From Clostridia bacterium (lineage in GTDB: Bacteria > Bacillota > Clostridia > Oscillospirales > CAG-272): a stretch of DNA of 58,844 bases. The DNA lies in NCBI GenBank assembly GCA_017504605.1, contig JAFVQW010000001.1:1-58844 (forward strand), written 5' to 3'. The notes beneath the pieces are model-generated. The model did not search any database. It was not told the origin of the DNA and worked only from the letters and a program-made list of their open reading frames with translations. The translations under genes were made by a program, and so were the position numbers. Below are positions 6,798 through 15,781 of this stretch, piece after piece; within the stretch, counting starts at the first letter, position 1; every line of letters starts with the position of its first letter.

Positions 6798-7784
6798 ATG
6801 AAGGCTATACTTGTAAATGACGACAAATCACTCTCTTGGAGCGAGGTTCCGAACCCCAAAATCAAGCCCGACGAGGTGCTCGTCGAGATACATTATGCGG
6901 CACTCAACCGCGCCGACCTTATGCAAAGAGCGGGCGACTATCCTCCCCCTCCCGGCTGTCCCGAGTGGATGGGCCTCGAAATCGCGGGTAAAATCTGTGA
7001 GATGGGCGACGAGGCGAAGCGGCTCTCCGACTACAAAATCGGCGACGAGGTGTGTGCGCTCCTCGGCGGCGGCGGATACGCCGAATACGTAGCAGTAAAA
7101 TACGATATGCTTATTCCCGTGCCTAAGGGCAGGACGCTCGCCGAGGCGGCGGCTATGCCCGAGGCATTCTGCACTGCTTATCTCAACATTTTCACCGAGG
7201 GCAAGGCGAAAGCAGGCGACACGCTCCTTATGCAAGCGGGTGCGAGCGGTCTTGCCTCGGTTATAATCCCAATGGCCAAGGCGTTCGGTCTTCGCGTTAT
7301 TACCACGGTGCTCGGCGCCGAGGTTAAGGAAAAAATAAAGAACGTCGGCGCTGACATCATAGTGGATACCACGAGCGAGTCTCTTACCGACGTGCTTCGT
7401 GCCGAGCTCGCGGCGGGCCGCGGCGTTGACGTATGCATCGACTGCCTCGGCGGCGTGGGAATGGGCGAGTGCCTCCGCTATCTTAAGCACGGTGCGCGCT
7501 GGATTATGATTGCGGCGCTCGCGGGCACCGTAACCGAAATCGACCTTAAAAACATCTACGTCAGAAACGTCAGAATTATAGGAAGCACCCTCCGCTCCCG
7601 TACCCCCGAGTTCAAGGCCGAGCTTATCAAGACCCTCGTGCGCGAGGTATGGCCTAAGGTTGAGGCGGGATATATGCCCTCGTCTATCTACAAAATATTC
7701 CCCATTACCGAGGCAGAGGCGGCTCACGCTCTTATGGAGAGCGGCAAGCACAACGGCAAAATAGTTCTCGAGGTAAGAAAATAA
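6798..7784 (+). CDS. Quinone oxidoreductase-like MDR protein (zinc-free)
   Basis: A 328-residue medium-chain dehydrogenase/reductase close to the PIG3/QOR group. It has the GroES-like start (SEVPNPKIKPDEVLVEIHYA), the NRADLMQRAGDYPPPPG segment characteristic of PIG3-type NADPH:quinone oxidoreductases, and a Rossmann domain with LMQAGASGLASV. The catalytic zinc ligands of alcohol dehydrogenases are absent. AAGGAG precedes the ATG. Within the operon it may reduce an enone or quinone-like intermediate; family membership is firm, the substrate is not. Confidence 0.9.
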   Translation: MKAILVNDDKSLSWSEVPNPKIKPDEVLVEIHYAALNRADLMQRAGDYPPPPGCPEWMGLEIAGKICEMGDEAKRLSDYKIGDEVCALLGGGGYAEYVAVKYDMLIPVPKGRTLAEAAAMPEAFCTAYLNIFTEGKAKAGDTLLMQAGASGLASVIIPMAKAFGLRVITTVLGAEVKEKIKNVGADIIVDTTSESLTDVLRAELAAGRGVDVCIDCLGGVGMGECLRYLKHGARWIMIAALAGTVTEIDLKNIYVRNVRIIGSTLRSRTPEFKAELIKTLVREVWPKVEAGYMPSSIYKIFPITEAEAAHALMESGKHNGKIVLEVRK

Positions 7785-7785
7785 A

Positions 7786-9690
7786 ATGTACACCGTAAGC
7801 ACTAAAGGCAAGGACGAGGTCATCGGCTTTGCCGCCGAGGAGTTAAAAAAATATCTCTTTTCCGTCACGGGCGAGGAGGTTATAAGCGGCAAGGGCGGCT
7901 TTACCCTCGCGCTTATGGGTGAAATCGGGCTTGACACCTCGGACGTCGAGGACCCGTCGCTCGACGATATAATCTATATCGACACGACCGAGCACGGCGG
8001 AATTATCGCGGGCTCCAACCCGCATAGCGTGCTGATTGCCGTGTACGAGTATCTGCGCCGCCTCGGCTGTGTCTGGCTCTTCCCGGGTAAAGACGGCGAA
8101 TTTATCCCCCACGGCAAAACGAAGCCGGTAAAATACCGTAACGCCCCGAAATTCCGCACACGCGGTCCGTGTATTGAGGGCACGGTAACCCAAAAAATAG
8201 TCCTCGATATGATTGAGTGGCTCCCCAAGGTGGGAATGAATACCTTTATGTCTCAATGTATTCAGCCGACGGTGTTCTACCAGCGCAATTATTCCACTCT
8301 CGATGCGGGAACCATGCGCGCCGAGGATAACTCGAGGGAGGCGGTTGCCGCTTATAAGCGCGAGTTCACCCGTGAATGCAAGAAGCGCGGTCTCGTCTTC
8401 CACGACATAGGCCACGGCTGGACGGTTCTCCCCTTCGGCATATTTGCCGATGCATGGCACCCTGAGCCGCCGCCCGTGCTCGCACCCGAAAACGAGATAT
8501 ATATGGCAGAGCTCGACGGCAAAAGAGAGCTCCGCGGTGCACTCAATACTCAGGCTTGTATGTCTAACGAAAAGGGGCGCGGAAAAATTCTCGACTACAT
8601 CGTAAACTACGCCGAGGAGCACCCCGAGGTAGACGTGCTCCACGTCTGGCTCGCCGACGGCTCGAACAATCAATGTGAGTGCGAGAAATGTCGAGAAAAA
8701 ACGGCATCGGACTGGTACGTTATCTTTTTAAACGAGCTCGACCGCCGCCTAAGCGAGCGAAATATCGACACACGGATATGCTTTGCGGTATATACCGCGA
8801 CGGTTTATCCCCCCGAGCGCGAGAGGCTTAACAATCCCGAGCGCTTTATACTCGACTTTGCCCCCATAACGAGAAGATACACCGTGGGGCTCGAGGGCAC
8901 CCCCGTCAAAACTAAAAAATACGAGCTTAACAAAATGCAAAGCGTTGAGTCGCTCGACGAGTATTTTGCCTACTATAGGCTCTGGCGCGAGAGCTTTGGC
9001 GGCGATAGCCTCGCCTATGAATACCACTTCTGGCGCTTCGCCTGCCTCGATATTTCGGGGCTCGATATTGCCGAGCGCGTATTCGAGGATATAGGGCTCT
9101 ATTCGGAGAGGGGAATTAACGGTATTATCTCCTGCGGCACTCTCCGTCCCTTCTTCCGTGGCGGCTTTGCATACTATCTCTTCGCGCGGGCAATGTTTGA
9201 TAGCCGCGCGAGCTACGGGGATATTCTTGAGGAATATTTCTCGTTTGCCTACGGCGATAAGTGGAAAAGCATATACGCTCATCTTCGGAAAATACAGAGC
9301 GCATTTGACTACAAATATATGCTCGCTGAGGAGAGCGCAAATCCCGAAATTTCTCTTTACTATAACCCGGGGCGTGCAGAAATTCTTCGCGGTATGCGGG
9401 ATATCACCGATGCACTTCGAGCCGATATTGCCTTGGCCGAGAGTACTCACTCGAACGAGGTGGAGAGGACGTCTCTGTTCTTACTCCGTAACCTCGCGGA
9501 CTATGCCGATATGGTCGCGGACTTCATTATTCCCATGGCGGAGGGTGACCCCGCCGCCGCACGCGTGAAATACGACGAGTTTGTCGCCGAAATGCAGAAG
9601 AGAGAGGAGGCTCTCACTCCCTATTTCGACCACTGGTTGAACGTCGCGTATCTTGAGAGAATTATCAGAACGAAGGACAAATTCTGGTAG
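7786..9690 (+). CDS. DUF4838 family protein (putative glycoside-active enzyme)
   Basis: A 634-residue protein that starts 1 bp after the MDR gene stop. The N-terminal ~110 residues resemble the GH20/GH67 type beta-alpha-beta N-domain (FAAEELKKYL, IIAGSNPHSVLIAVYEYLRR, CVWLFPGKDGE). The middle is a DUF4838 barrel-like region with VWLADGSNNQCECEKC, a CxCxxC cluster that could bind metal, and a YEYHFWRFACLDISGL segment. There is no signal peptide, so it works in the cytoplasm. It is the last gene of the AraC-controlled operon and ends with TAG. A paralog lies at 20974-22917. The family has no described activity known to me; glycosidase-like function is inferred from fold and context. Confidence 0.85.
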   Translation: MYTVSTKGKDEVIGFAAEELKKYLFSVTGEEVISGKGGFTLALMGEIGLDTSDVEDPSLDDIIYIDTTEHGGIIAGSNPHSVLIAVYEYLRRLGCVWLFPGKDGEFIPHGKTKPVKYRNAPKFRTRGPCIEGTVTQKIVLDMIEWLPKVGMNTFMSQCIQPTVFYQRNYSTLDAGTMRAEDNSREAVAAYKREFTRECKKRGLVFHDIGHGWTVLPFGIFADAWHPEPPPVLAPENEIYMAELDGKRELRGALNTQACMSNEKGRGKILDYIVNYAEEHPEVDVLHVWLADGSNNQCECEKCREKTASDWYVIFLNELDRRLSERNIDTRICFAVYTATVYPPERERLNNPERFILDFAPITRRYTVGLEGTPVKTKKYELNKMQSVESLDEYFAYYRLWRESFGGDSLAYEYHFWRFACLDISGLDIAERVFEDIGLYSERGINGIISCGTLRPFFRGGFAYYLFARAMFDSRASYGDILEEYFSFAYGDKWKSIYAHLRKIQSAFDYKYMLAEESANPEISLYYNPGRAEILRGMRDITDALRADIALAESTHSNEVERTSLFLLRNLADYADMVADFIIPMAEGDPAAARVKYDEFVAEMQKREEALTPYFDHWLNVAYLERIIRTKDKFW

Positions 9691-9715
9691 TTTTCTTAAA
9701 AATTGTTAAAACGAC

Positions 9716-9744
9716 TGTACAAAAAAGACAAAATTCGATATAAT
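9716..9744 (+). promoter_or_regulatory. Probable promoter of the YwaF-like gene
   Basis: TATAAT (9739-9744) with a poor -35 match TGTACA (9716-9721) at 17 nt, in a 82-bp gap after the DUF4838 gene. Confidence 0.45.
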
Positions 9745-9772
9745 TCTCTCATATAACACCTATGGAGGCTAT

Positions 9773-10570
9773 ATGAGAGAATTTTTCGGATTTGGAGGCT
9801 ATAACCGCGAGCCCGAGGGCTTTATGTCCTGGCAGCATCTCGTTTTCGTCAGCACGCTCGTTCTGATTATGATAGCACTCGCCGTGTATCTCGGCATAAA
9901 AAACAGGGGTAGAAGCGATAAAGAGAAGAACCGCGTTCTTATATGGGCGGCACTGCTTATCGACGGCTTCGAGCTTTTTAAGATTGTGCTATGCTGCTTC
10001 CGCTCGGGCAACCCGCTCGACTGGGTATGTAATCTCCCGCTTTTCCTTTGCAGTATTCAGCTTATAACAATTCCTCTTGCCGCATTTTCGCGCGGAAGAA
10101 TGAAGGAGGCGGCACTCGACTTCGTGCTCGTGTTCGGTATTCTCGGTGCCCTTCTCGGTACGTACGGCGCGGGAAACAACTACGGAGCGTACCCCGTGCT
10201 CTCCTTCGATAACGTCGTGTCGGGAATTACGCACTGCATATCGGGCTTTGCCTCGCTCTACATAGCCATCTCGGGCATGGCGAGCATGAAGCGAAAAAAC
10301 ATTCCGCTCTCGCTCGGTATACTGTCCGTCTTCTGCATTCTCGCATATCTTGCTAACAGGCTTCTGCCCGCGTTTAACCTCAACTATATGTTCCTTATGC
10401 GCGGCGACGGCACGCCCTACGACCTTCTCTATAATCTTCTTTCGGGTAACGCCGTTCTCTATCCCCTCTCGGTCGTGCTTCTTTTCTTCCTTTATATTTT
10501 CGCATTTACCTGTATTTTTGGGGCGGTAAAGGCGAAAAAAGCGCAAAAGAAAGCTGTGCTTGACAAGTAA
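9773..10570 (+). CDS. YwaF-like multi-pass membrane protein
   Basis: A 265-residue protein with about seven membrane helices, matching the YwaF/TMEM164-like family. Typical segments are FMSWQHLVFVSTLVLIMIAL at the start, LPLFLCSIQLITIPLAAFS, and a late LNYMFLMRGDGTPYDLLYNL. The ATG is preceded by TATGGAGG. Function is unknown in bacteria. It has its own promoter and a terminator, so it is a single-gene unit. Confidence 0.8.
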   Translation: MREFFGFGGYNREPEGFMSWQHLVFVSTLVLIMIALAVYLGIKNRGRSDKEKNRVLIWAALLIDGFELFKIVLCCFRSGNPLDWVCNLPLFLCSIQLITIPLAAFSRGRMKEAALDFVLVFGILGALLGTYGAGNNYGAYPVLSFDNVVSGITHCISGFASLYIAISGMASMKRKNIPLSLGILSVFCILAYLANRLLPAFNLNYMFLMRGDGTPYDLLYNLLSGNAVLYPLSVVLLFFLYIFAFTCIFGAVKAKKAQKKAVLDK

Positions 10571-10588
10571 GCCGAAATATGTTAAAAT
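10560..10588 (+). promoter_or_regulatory. Promoter of the antiporter gene overlapping the previous gene
   Basis: TTGACA (10560-10565), 17-nt spacer, TAAAAT (10583-10588). The -35 lies in the last codons of the YwaF-like gene and the -10 touches the left arm of that gene's terminator. Confidence 0.65.
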
Positions 10589-10620
10589 ACCTGTGCCCGT
10601 TGCTCGGCACAGGTGTTTTT
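10589..10620 (+). terminator. Terminator of the YwaF-like gene
   Basis: ACCTGTGCC (10589-10597) pairs with GGCACAGGT (10606-10614) followed by GTTTTTTG. A transcript from the overlapping promoter would begin inside the left arm and so escape it. Confidence 0.85.
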
Positions 10621-10658
10621 TGAGGTTAAGGATATAATAAATAAAAAAGAGGTAAGCT

Positions 10659-11678
10659 ATGTTTGACTTTATTCCGACAGAATATTTCCTTTTAGTGTTC
10701 GGTTTTATTCTTTTAATCAAGGGCGGTGACTGGTTCGTCGATGCGGCGAGCTCGATTGCCACTCGCTTCCACCTGCCCGAGCTGCTTATAGGTGCCACCG
10801 TCGTTGCAATAGGCACGACCCTGCCCGAGGTTATGACCTCTGCTATGGGTGCTATGTCGGGCAACGGAGATATGGCGTACGGAAACGCGATAGGCTCTAT
10901 CATCTGCAACACCTCGCTGATTGCCGCGCTGACAATTGCCATTAAGCCCGCGGGCGCTAAGAGAAAAACTCTTATCTTCCCCGTCTGCTTCTTCTTCGCG
11001 GCTATTGCGATTTACTCGGTCTTTGCATATCTTTTCGGAGAGTTTACACGCGTATCCGGAATAATTCTTCTCGTGATGTTCGTAATCTATATGGTTATAA
11101 CCGTATACAATATGAAGAAAAATCCCGAGGAGGATAGTGTAAAGGAAAGCGACGAGGCGCTCGACACCCCCGCACTCCCAAGTAGCGCATCCGGACTTAT
11201 TAAGGATATCGGCGTTCTTATTTTCTCGGCGTTCGTAATCGCCGTCGGTGCCTATCTTCTCGTCGAGAGCGCGACCGCAATCGCGATATCGCTCAAGGTT
11301 CCGCAGACGGTTATATCGCTCACGATAGTAGCACTCGGTACGTCTCTTCCCGAGCTCGTCACCGCGATTACCGCACTCAGGAAGGGTCACGGTGCTCTCT
11401 CTCTCGGAAACATTATCGGTGCAAATATATTTAATCTTGTGCTCGTCTCGGGCACGGCGATTGCTATTAACCCCTTCCCCCTTCCCAGGGCGGCGACCTT
11501 CCTCGGCCTTAACGCCTCGCTCGTGTTCGACCTGCCGCTCGTCTTCCTGGTTATGGGTATTATGACGCTTCCCGCGGTTTTCTCGGGCAAGCTGAGAAGA
11601 TGGCAGGGCATCTCGCTGCTCTCCCTCTACGCCGCATATTGCGTGCTTCAGTTTGTCCTAATCCCTATGTTCCCGTAA
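10659..11678 (+). CDS. Calcium/sodium antiporter, CaCA family (YrbG-like)
   Basis: A 339-residue inner membrane exchanger with two inverted alpha repeats. Repeat 1 has LIGATVVAIGTTLPEVMTSA then GNAIGSIICNTSL; repeat 2 has SLTIVALGTSLPELVTAI then GNIIGANIFNLVLVSG. The acidic residues of both LPE motifs are the cation ligands of this family. About ten membrane helices are predicted, with a short acidic cytosolic loop in the middle. GAGGTAA precedes the ATG. It exchanges Ca2+ (or another divalent cation) for Na+ or H+. It is a monocistronic gene. Confidence 0.93.
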   Translation: MFDFIPTEYFLLVFGFILLIKGGDWFVDAASSIATRFHLPELLIGATVVAIGTTLPEVMTSAMGAMSGNGDMAYGNAIGSIICNTSLIAALTIAIKPAGAKRKTLIFPVCFFFAAIAIYSVFAYLFGEFTRVSGIILLVMFVIYMVITVYNMKKNPEEDSVKESDEALDTPALPSSASGLIKDIGVLIFSAFVIAVGAYLLVESATAIAISLKVPQTVISLTIVALGTSLPELVTAITALRKGHGALSLGNIIGANIFNLVLVSGTAIAINPFPLPRAATFLGLNASLVFDLPLVFLVMGIMTLPAVFSGKLRRWQGISLLSLYAAYCVLQFVLIPMFP

Positions 11679-11684
11679 AAAAAC

Positions 11685-11716
11685 AAAAGTGCTCGGCGTG
11701 TGCCGAGCACTTTTTT
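11685..11716. terminator. Bidirectional terminator between convergent genes
   Basis: AAGTGCTCGGC (11687-11697) pairs with GCCGAGCACTT (11702-11712) over a 4-nt loop, with A and T runs on both sides. It serves the antiporter and the convergent purine permease. Confidence 0.9.
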
Positions 11717-11726
11717 TGTTATCTCT

Positions 11727-13247
11727 TTAGAAGGTAACGAGGAAGAACCTTATCGCAAAGAGGATAGCGATAACGGTAACCACGATATCCTTCTTAGTGT
11801 ACTTACCCTTGCAAAGCGTGATAAGCGTGTAAGCAATTGCGCCAACCGCAATACCGTTCGAAATCGAGTAGGTAAGCGGCATCATAATAAGCGCAAGGAA
11901 TGCGGGAACGGCAGAGGTGATGTCGTTCATATCAACCTTAGCGAAATTCTTAAGCATAAGCACGCCCACGTAGATAAGCGCGGGAGCGGTTGCGCATGCG
12001 GGAACGATAGCCGCTACGGGAGAGAGGAAGAGGCATACGAAGAAGCAAGCCGCAGTAACGAGCGAGGTAAGACCGGTTCTACCGCCTGCCGCAACGCCTG
12101 CCGCACTCTCAACGAAGGTCGTACAGGTGGAGGTGCCGAGAAGGCCGCCGGCAACGGTTGCAACCGAGTCGCACTGCATAGCCTTGTCAACGTCGACGGG
12201 GTCGCCGTTCTCGTCAAGCATATCTGCCTGAGCCGCGGTGCCGTAAAGAGTACCGATGGTGTCGAACATATCGACCAGGCAGAAGGTAATGGTAAGAACT
12301 ATCGCATTGATTATTGCGGTAGCGCCGCCCGCGAAAATTCCGAAGCCGCCGAACGCACCGAAAAGACCAATCTCGCCGAAGTCAGCGAAGGTCTGACCAA
12401 TCTTACCGAGGTCGAAGTTCGGGAGCTGCCAGGTAGCAAGATAGTAAAGAACGGTGGTAGCACCGATGGTGATAATAACCGAGCCCTTAACCTTCTTGTG
12501 GTCGAGCACTGCAATAGCGAAAAGGCCGAGCAGAGCGAAGATAACGGGAGCGATAATGCGCCAAGCATCCATCGAGGTAGCCACTCTCGTAATGTCGTAA
12601 TTAAAGAAGCTGGTATAAGCCGCGATAACGCCCGCACTCTTCTCAACCGCAATCATCTCGCGGATATTCATACCGACGGAGCTGATAATTCCGTGGAAGT
12701 CGAAGAGCTGAACAAGGGTGTACTCGTTAGCCTGAACGATACCGACGTTCTTGAAGCCGATGAACGCGATAAAGAGACCGATGCCCGCGGGAATAGCCTT
12801 CTTAAGACAGTCGGGGAGCGCCTTGGCAATATAGCTTCTCGCGCCCGTAATCGAAAGAATAAGGAAGATAATACCCGAGAGAAGAATTATGCAAAGTCCC
12901 TCTTTATATCCCTGAATGACGTCGCCCGCAGGCTTTATCATCTCCGGAACTATAAAGGACACGAAGAAGAAGGAATTAAGACCCATTCCGCATGCCTGTG
13001 CAAAGGGAAGCTTCGCATAAAAGGCGTACAAAAGCGTACCTGCAACCGCAACGAGAATAGAAGCGATATAAACCGCGTTCCAAACGGTGTCGAACGGTCC
13101 GACGAAGTTGAAGCCGACAACCTGGTTGGGGTTGGTAACAACTATGTAAGCCATTGCAAAGAAGGTAGTAAGTCCGGCAACTATCTCAGTCTTGATAGTC
13201 GAGCCGCGCTCACTGATTTTGAAAAAAGAATCAAGCCACTTTTTCAT
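11727..13247 (-). CDS. NCS2 family guanine/hypoxanthine permease (AzgA-like)
   Basis: A 506-residue transporter with about 13 membrane segments. FAMAYIVVTNPNQV, ACGMGLNSFFFVSF and CLVDMFDTIGTLYG are characteristic of the AzgA/PbuG branch, which imports hypoxanthine, guanine or adenine with protons. The ATG at 13247 has AAAGGAG 7 nt upstream; the frame extends 27 bp further without such a site. A TTGATT-N17-TAAATT promoter precedes it. I looked for a purine riboswitch in the 120-bp leader and do not see one. Confidence 0.92.
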   Translation of the reverse strand: MKKWLDSFFKISERGSTIKTEIVAGLTTFFAMAYIVVTNPNQVVGFNFVGPFDTVWNAVYIASILVAVAGTLLYAFYAKLPFAQACGMGLNSFFFVSFIVPEMIKPAGDVIQGYKEGLCIILLSGIIFLILSITGARSYIAKALPDCLKKAIPAGIGLFIAFIGFKNVGIVQANEYTLVQLFDFHGIISSVGMNIREMIAVEKSAGVIAAYTSFFNYDITRVATSMDAWRIIAPVIFALLGLFAIAVLDHKKVKGSVIITIGATTVLYYLATWQLPNFDLGKIGQTFADFGEIGLFGAFGGFGIFAGGATAIINAIVLTITFCLVDMFDTIGTLYGTAAQADMLDENGDPVDVDKAMQCDSVATVAGGLLGTSTCTTFVESAAGVAAGGRTGLTSLVTAACFFVCLFLSPVAAIVPACATAPALIYVGVLMLKNFAKVDMNDITSAVPAFLALIMMPLTYSISNGIAVGAIAYTLITLCKGKYTKKDIVVTVIAILFAIRFFLVTF

Positions 13248-13289
13248 TTTTTTACTCCTTTTTATTTTTAGCAAAAATAGCTATACCCT

Positions 13290-13318
13290 AATTTAGCACA
13301 ACAGAGGCAAAAAATCAA
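13290..13318 (-). promoter_or_regulatory. Promoter of the purine permease
   Basis: Minus-strand TTGATT (13318-13313), 17-nt spacer, TAAATT (13295-13290). Confidence 0.6.
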
Positions 13319-13370
13319 TACTTTTTCAACAAAAAATCAACAAAGTATTCAAGGTTTCGTCATATTTCAC

Positions 13371-14159
13371 TTATTTTAACAATTTTCTTAGTATAAAGCG
13401 CGAAAGAGACTGCGGAAGAATTCCCATAAGGCTGAGGCCGAGGTTTCTGTTTATCGAATAAACGGCGCGCGGGCGCTTTGCGGTAAGCGTGCGCGCGATA
13501 AGAGCGGCGACACGCCCCGGGGCTATCGGCTTACCCATAAAGCGGCGTGTCAGGGTGAGAAAGCGCGAGGAGGCTCCGCGGTAAAGCACGGTCGCCTCGG
13601 CGAGACGCTCGGTAGACCTGAGCGAGCCCTCGGCAAGCGGGGTCGCAATAGCCCCCGGGCGCACGGTTATCACCCTCTGTCCGAGAAGGGCGAGCTCCTT
13701 ACCGAGCGCATCGGCGTATGTATCGAGCGCCGCCTTCGACACGCTGTAAAGGCCGTTGAAGGGCATCGGAGAGAGGCTCGCGACCTCGCTCGTCACGATA
13801 ACCACACGGCCGCGCGGAGCAAGGCGAGGATAAAAGCATTTAACAAGAAGCATAGCGCCCATAAGGTTGACGTCCATAACCCGCCTCATCTCTGCCGAGT
13901 CGCCCTCGACAAACGAGGTCATAGTATGTATCCCGGCGAGCGAGACGATAGCATCGAGGGTAATATCCCTCTCGGTCAGGTCTCTCGCAATATCCGAGAG
14001 CGCGCCCTCGCTCGTAACGTCAGCGGTATAGCTCTCTATTCCCCGCGCGGGGGCAAACGGTGCAACGTCAACCGAAATCACCTCGTGACCCGTATTTGCC
14101 AAGTGCTCGCAAAGGGCCCGTCCGACACCCGACGAGCCGCCGCTTATAAGAACTCTCAT
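13371..14159 (-). CDS. Short-chain dehydrogenase/reductase
   Basis: A 262-residue classical SDR. The cofactor site is ISGGSSGVGRAL, the structural motif is SLAGIH (NNAG variant), and the active site is GLYSVSKAALDTYAD with Tyr and Lys four apart. The C-terminal tail LGLSLMGILPQSLSRFILRK is amphipathic and could touch the membrane, as in SDRs that act on lipids. The ATG at 14159 follows GGGAG; the open frame upstream lacks a ribosome binding site. It lies 67 bp after the DapA-like gene on the same strand and may be co-transcribed. Substrate unknown. Confidence 0.88.
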   Translation of the reverse strand: MRVLISGGSSGVGRALCEHLANTGHEVISVDVAPFAPARGIESYTADVTSEGALSDIARDLTERDITLDAIVSLAGIHTMTSFVEGDSAEMRRVMDVNLMGAMLLVKCFYPRLAPRGRVVIVTSEVASLSPMPFNGLYSVSKAALDTYADALGKELALLGQRVITVRPGAIATPLAEGSLRSTERLAEATVLYRGASSRFLTLTRRFMGKPIAPGRVAALIARTLTAKRPRAVYSINRNLGLSLMGILPQSLSRFILRKLLK

Positions 14160-14226
14160 TTCTCTCTCCCGTCTCAAAAGATAATTGCGCCGAGGCACAG
14201 TACACCTCGGCGCAAGCTATAAGCTA

Positions 14227-15102
14227 TTATATTTCACCCATTTTGGTAAGGGCCGCACGCATCTTCTCGGTAAGCTCTGCCGAGGGGGTCGCCGACCAGT
14301 CGGGCCCGTGCTTGCCCTCGCAGCCGAGAACGTTCATAGCCGCAGTGTATGCCGGCCAGAGGTCACAGTCCACGAAGAGGTCACGAAGCTCGATGATAGC
14401 GTTAAGATGCTTAGCCGCCGAAGTCATATCACCCGAGTCCATAGCATCAACGAGAGCCCTCGTCGTCTTGGGAGTGCAGGTGAGCATACCGTCAAGGATA
14501 GATCCAACGCCGTAAGGGTATACCACGTCGAAGCTGTCAAGACCCGAATAGAAAATCTTGAAGCCCGCGAAATCGGGATTATGCTTCACAAGGCGAAGCA
14601 TATTTATATCGGCCGACTTGATACCCGCGAGGTTTGGAATATCGCGGCGAAGCTGGCAAAGCATACCGTAGGTAATCTTGTACTTTGTGACCACCGCGAG
14701 GTCGTAGAGGAATATATCGTGCTTCGTAGCCTTAGCAACGCTGCGGAAATACTCCATAACCTGCTCGTCGTTATCAACCGAATAGTAGGGCGTGGTGAAA
14801 ACGAAGGCCGCAATATCGAGGTCCTCAAGTGCCGCCATACGCGCCTTTGCTCTCTCGATAGAGTTATCCATAGTACCGACGTATACGGGAACCTTACCCT
14901 CGGCCGCCTCTATTGCACACTCTGCAACCTTGCGGCACTCCCCGTCAAGAAGATATGCCTGCTGACCCATAGAGCCCATCGAAAGAAGTCCCACAGCTCC
15001 CGCGTCAATCATCATCTTAATCTGCTTCTTGTAGCTTTCCTTACAAAGTCTGCCACACTCGTCAATAGGTGTACCGAGTGCGGGCACAAAACCATAGCTC
15101 AT
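14227..15102 (-). CDS. DHDPS/NAL superfamily aldolase, not the lysine-pathway DapA
   Basis: A 291-residue class I aldolase-fold protein. The Schiff-base Lys is Lys162 in GIKSADIN and the conserved Tyr is Tyr133 in LYDLA. The GTTGE motif of true DapA is replaced by GSMGQ (43-47), and TPYYS is kept. A genuine dapA is present at 19687-20571, so this copy probably cleaves or condenses another 2-keto-3-deoxy acid or sialic-acid-like substrate. AAAGGAG precedes the ATG at 15102. The exact reaction cannot be fixed from sequence. Confidence 0.85.
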   Translation of the reverse strand: MSYGFVPALGTPIDECGRLCKESYKKQIKMMIDAGAVGLLSMGSMGQQAYLLDGECRKVAECAIEAAEGKVPVYVGTMDNSIERAKARMAALEDLDIAAFVFTTPYYSVDNDEQVMEYFRSVAKATKHDIFLYDLAVVTKYKITYGMLCQLRRDIPNLAGIKSADINMLRLVKHNPDFAGFKIFYSGLDSFDVVYPYGVGSILDGMLTCTPKTTRALVDAMDSGDMTSAAKHLNAIIELRDLFVDCDLWPAYTAAMNVLGCEGKHGPDWSATPSAELTEKMRAALTKMGEI

Positions 15103-15183
15103 TTTTTCTTCTCCTTTACCCGAAAATTCGGTTTTTTTCATACTTCCCCATCATTATAGCACCAAAAAAGGGAAAAATCAATA

Positions 15184-15672
15184 CTATTTATTCAAAATCC
15201 ATATAGCAAAATTCAAATATCCCGCGAACAAAATCCAGGCGAGGTAAGGCAGCTGTAAATATGCGGCGAGCGGGCTGACCGAAAAATATGATAGAATAGT
15301 GCGTACGACAAAGTAAAGAAGCAGTAAAAGCCAGATAAAGGCAAACAAAAACGACCCGAAATTAAAGAAAATTATACTCCAGGTGAAATTGAAGAATAAA
15401 CTTATAGCATAGAAACGAAGTCCCGCCGAGGCACCGACGGGGTTATTCTCGCGCCGCTCGTATACGAGTGCCGAGCTTACGCCCATAAGTATATAGAGCA
15501 CCGTCCACACGACAGGAAAGAGAAATGCGGGTGGAGATAGCGGCGGCGTGTTTATTTCTCCGTAGATATTCATATTCCCTCTCGTAAGAAGCGCCGCGAG
15601 CATGCCAACCGCGAGAGGAATAGCGATTGCGATAGCGTAGGTCCTGATTTTAGGCTTAATTTTTTCAAGCAT
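15184..15672 (-). CDS. tspO: TspO/MBR family membrane protein
   Basis: A 162-residue protein with five membrane helices and the TspO signatures PPAFLFPVVWTVLYILMGVS and FNFTWSIIFFNFGSFL. Helix 5 keeps LPYLAWILFAGYLNFAIWIL. TspO proteins bind tetrapyrroles and in bacteria are tied to stress responses. AAAGGAG precedes the ATG. It appears to be a single gene between the DapA-like gene and the divergent helical protein. Confidence 0.92.
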   Translation of the reverse strand: MLEKIKPKIRTYAIAIAIPLAVGMLAALLTRGNMNIYGEINTPPLSPPAFLFPVVWTVLYILMGVSSALVYERRENNPVGASAGLRFYAISLFFNFTWSIIFFNFGSFLFAFIWLLLLLYFVVRTILSYFSVSPLAAYLQLPYLAWILFAGYLNFAIWILNK

Positions 15673-15781
15673 AGCGTTTTTCTCCTTTTTTAGAATTCTA
15701 TTCGCCGCCGAATGCCTTTATTCCGTTAAAATACCCCGATGCGGGGCATAATAATAAAAAATGAAAGGAGATATAAGCAAA

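Noticed and set aside
11700-13271. A 523-codon plus-strand frame
   Set aside because: It is antisense to the purine permease; composition is repetitive, with no recognisable domain and no Shine-Dalgarno.
13248-13370. Purine riboswitch before the NCS2 permease
   Set aside because: None of the conserved loop motifs or P1 pairing of the purine aptamer could be found in the leader.
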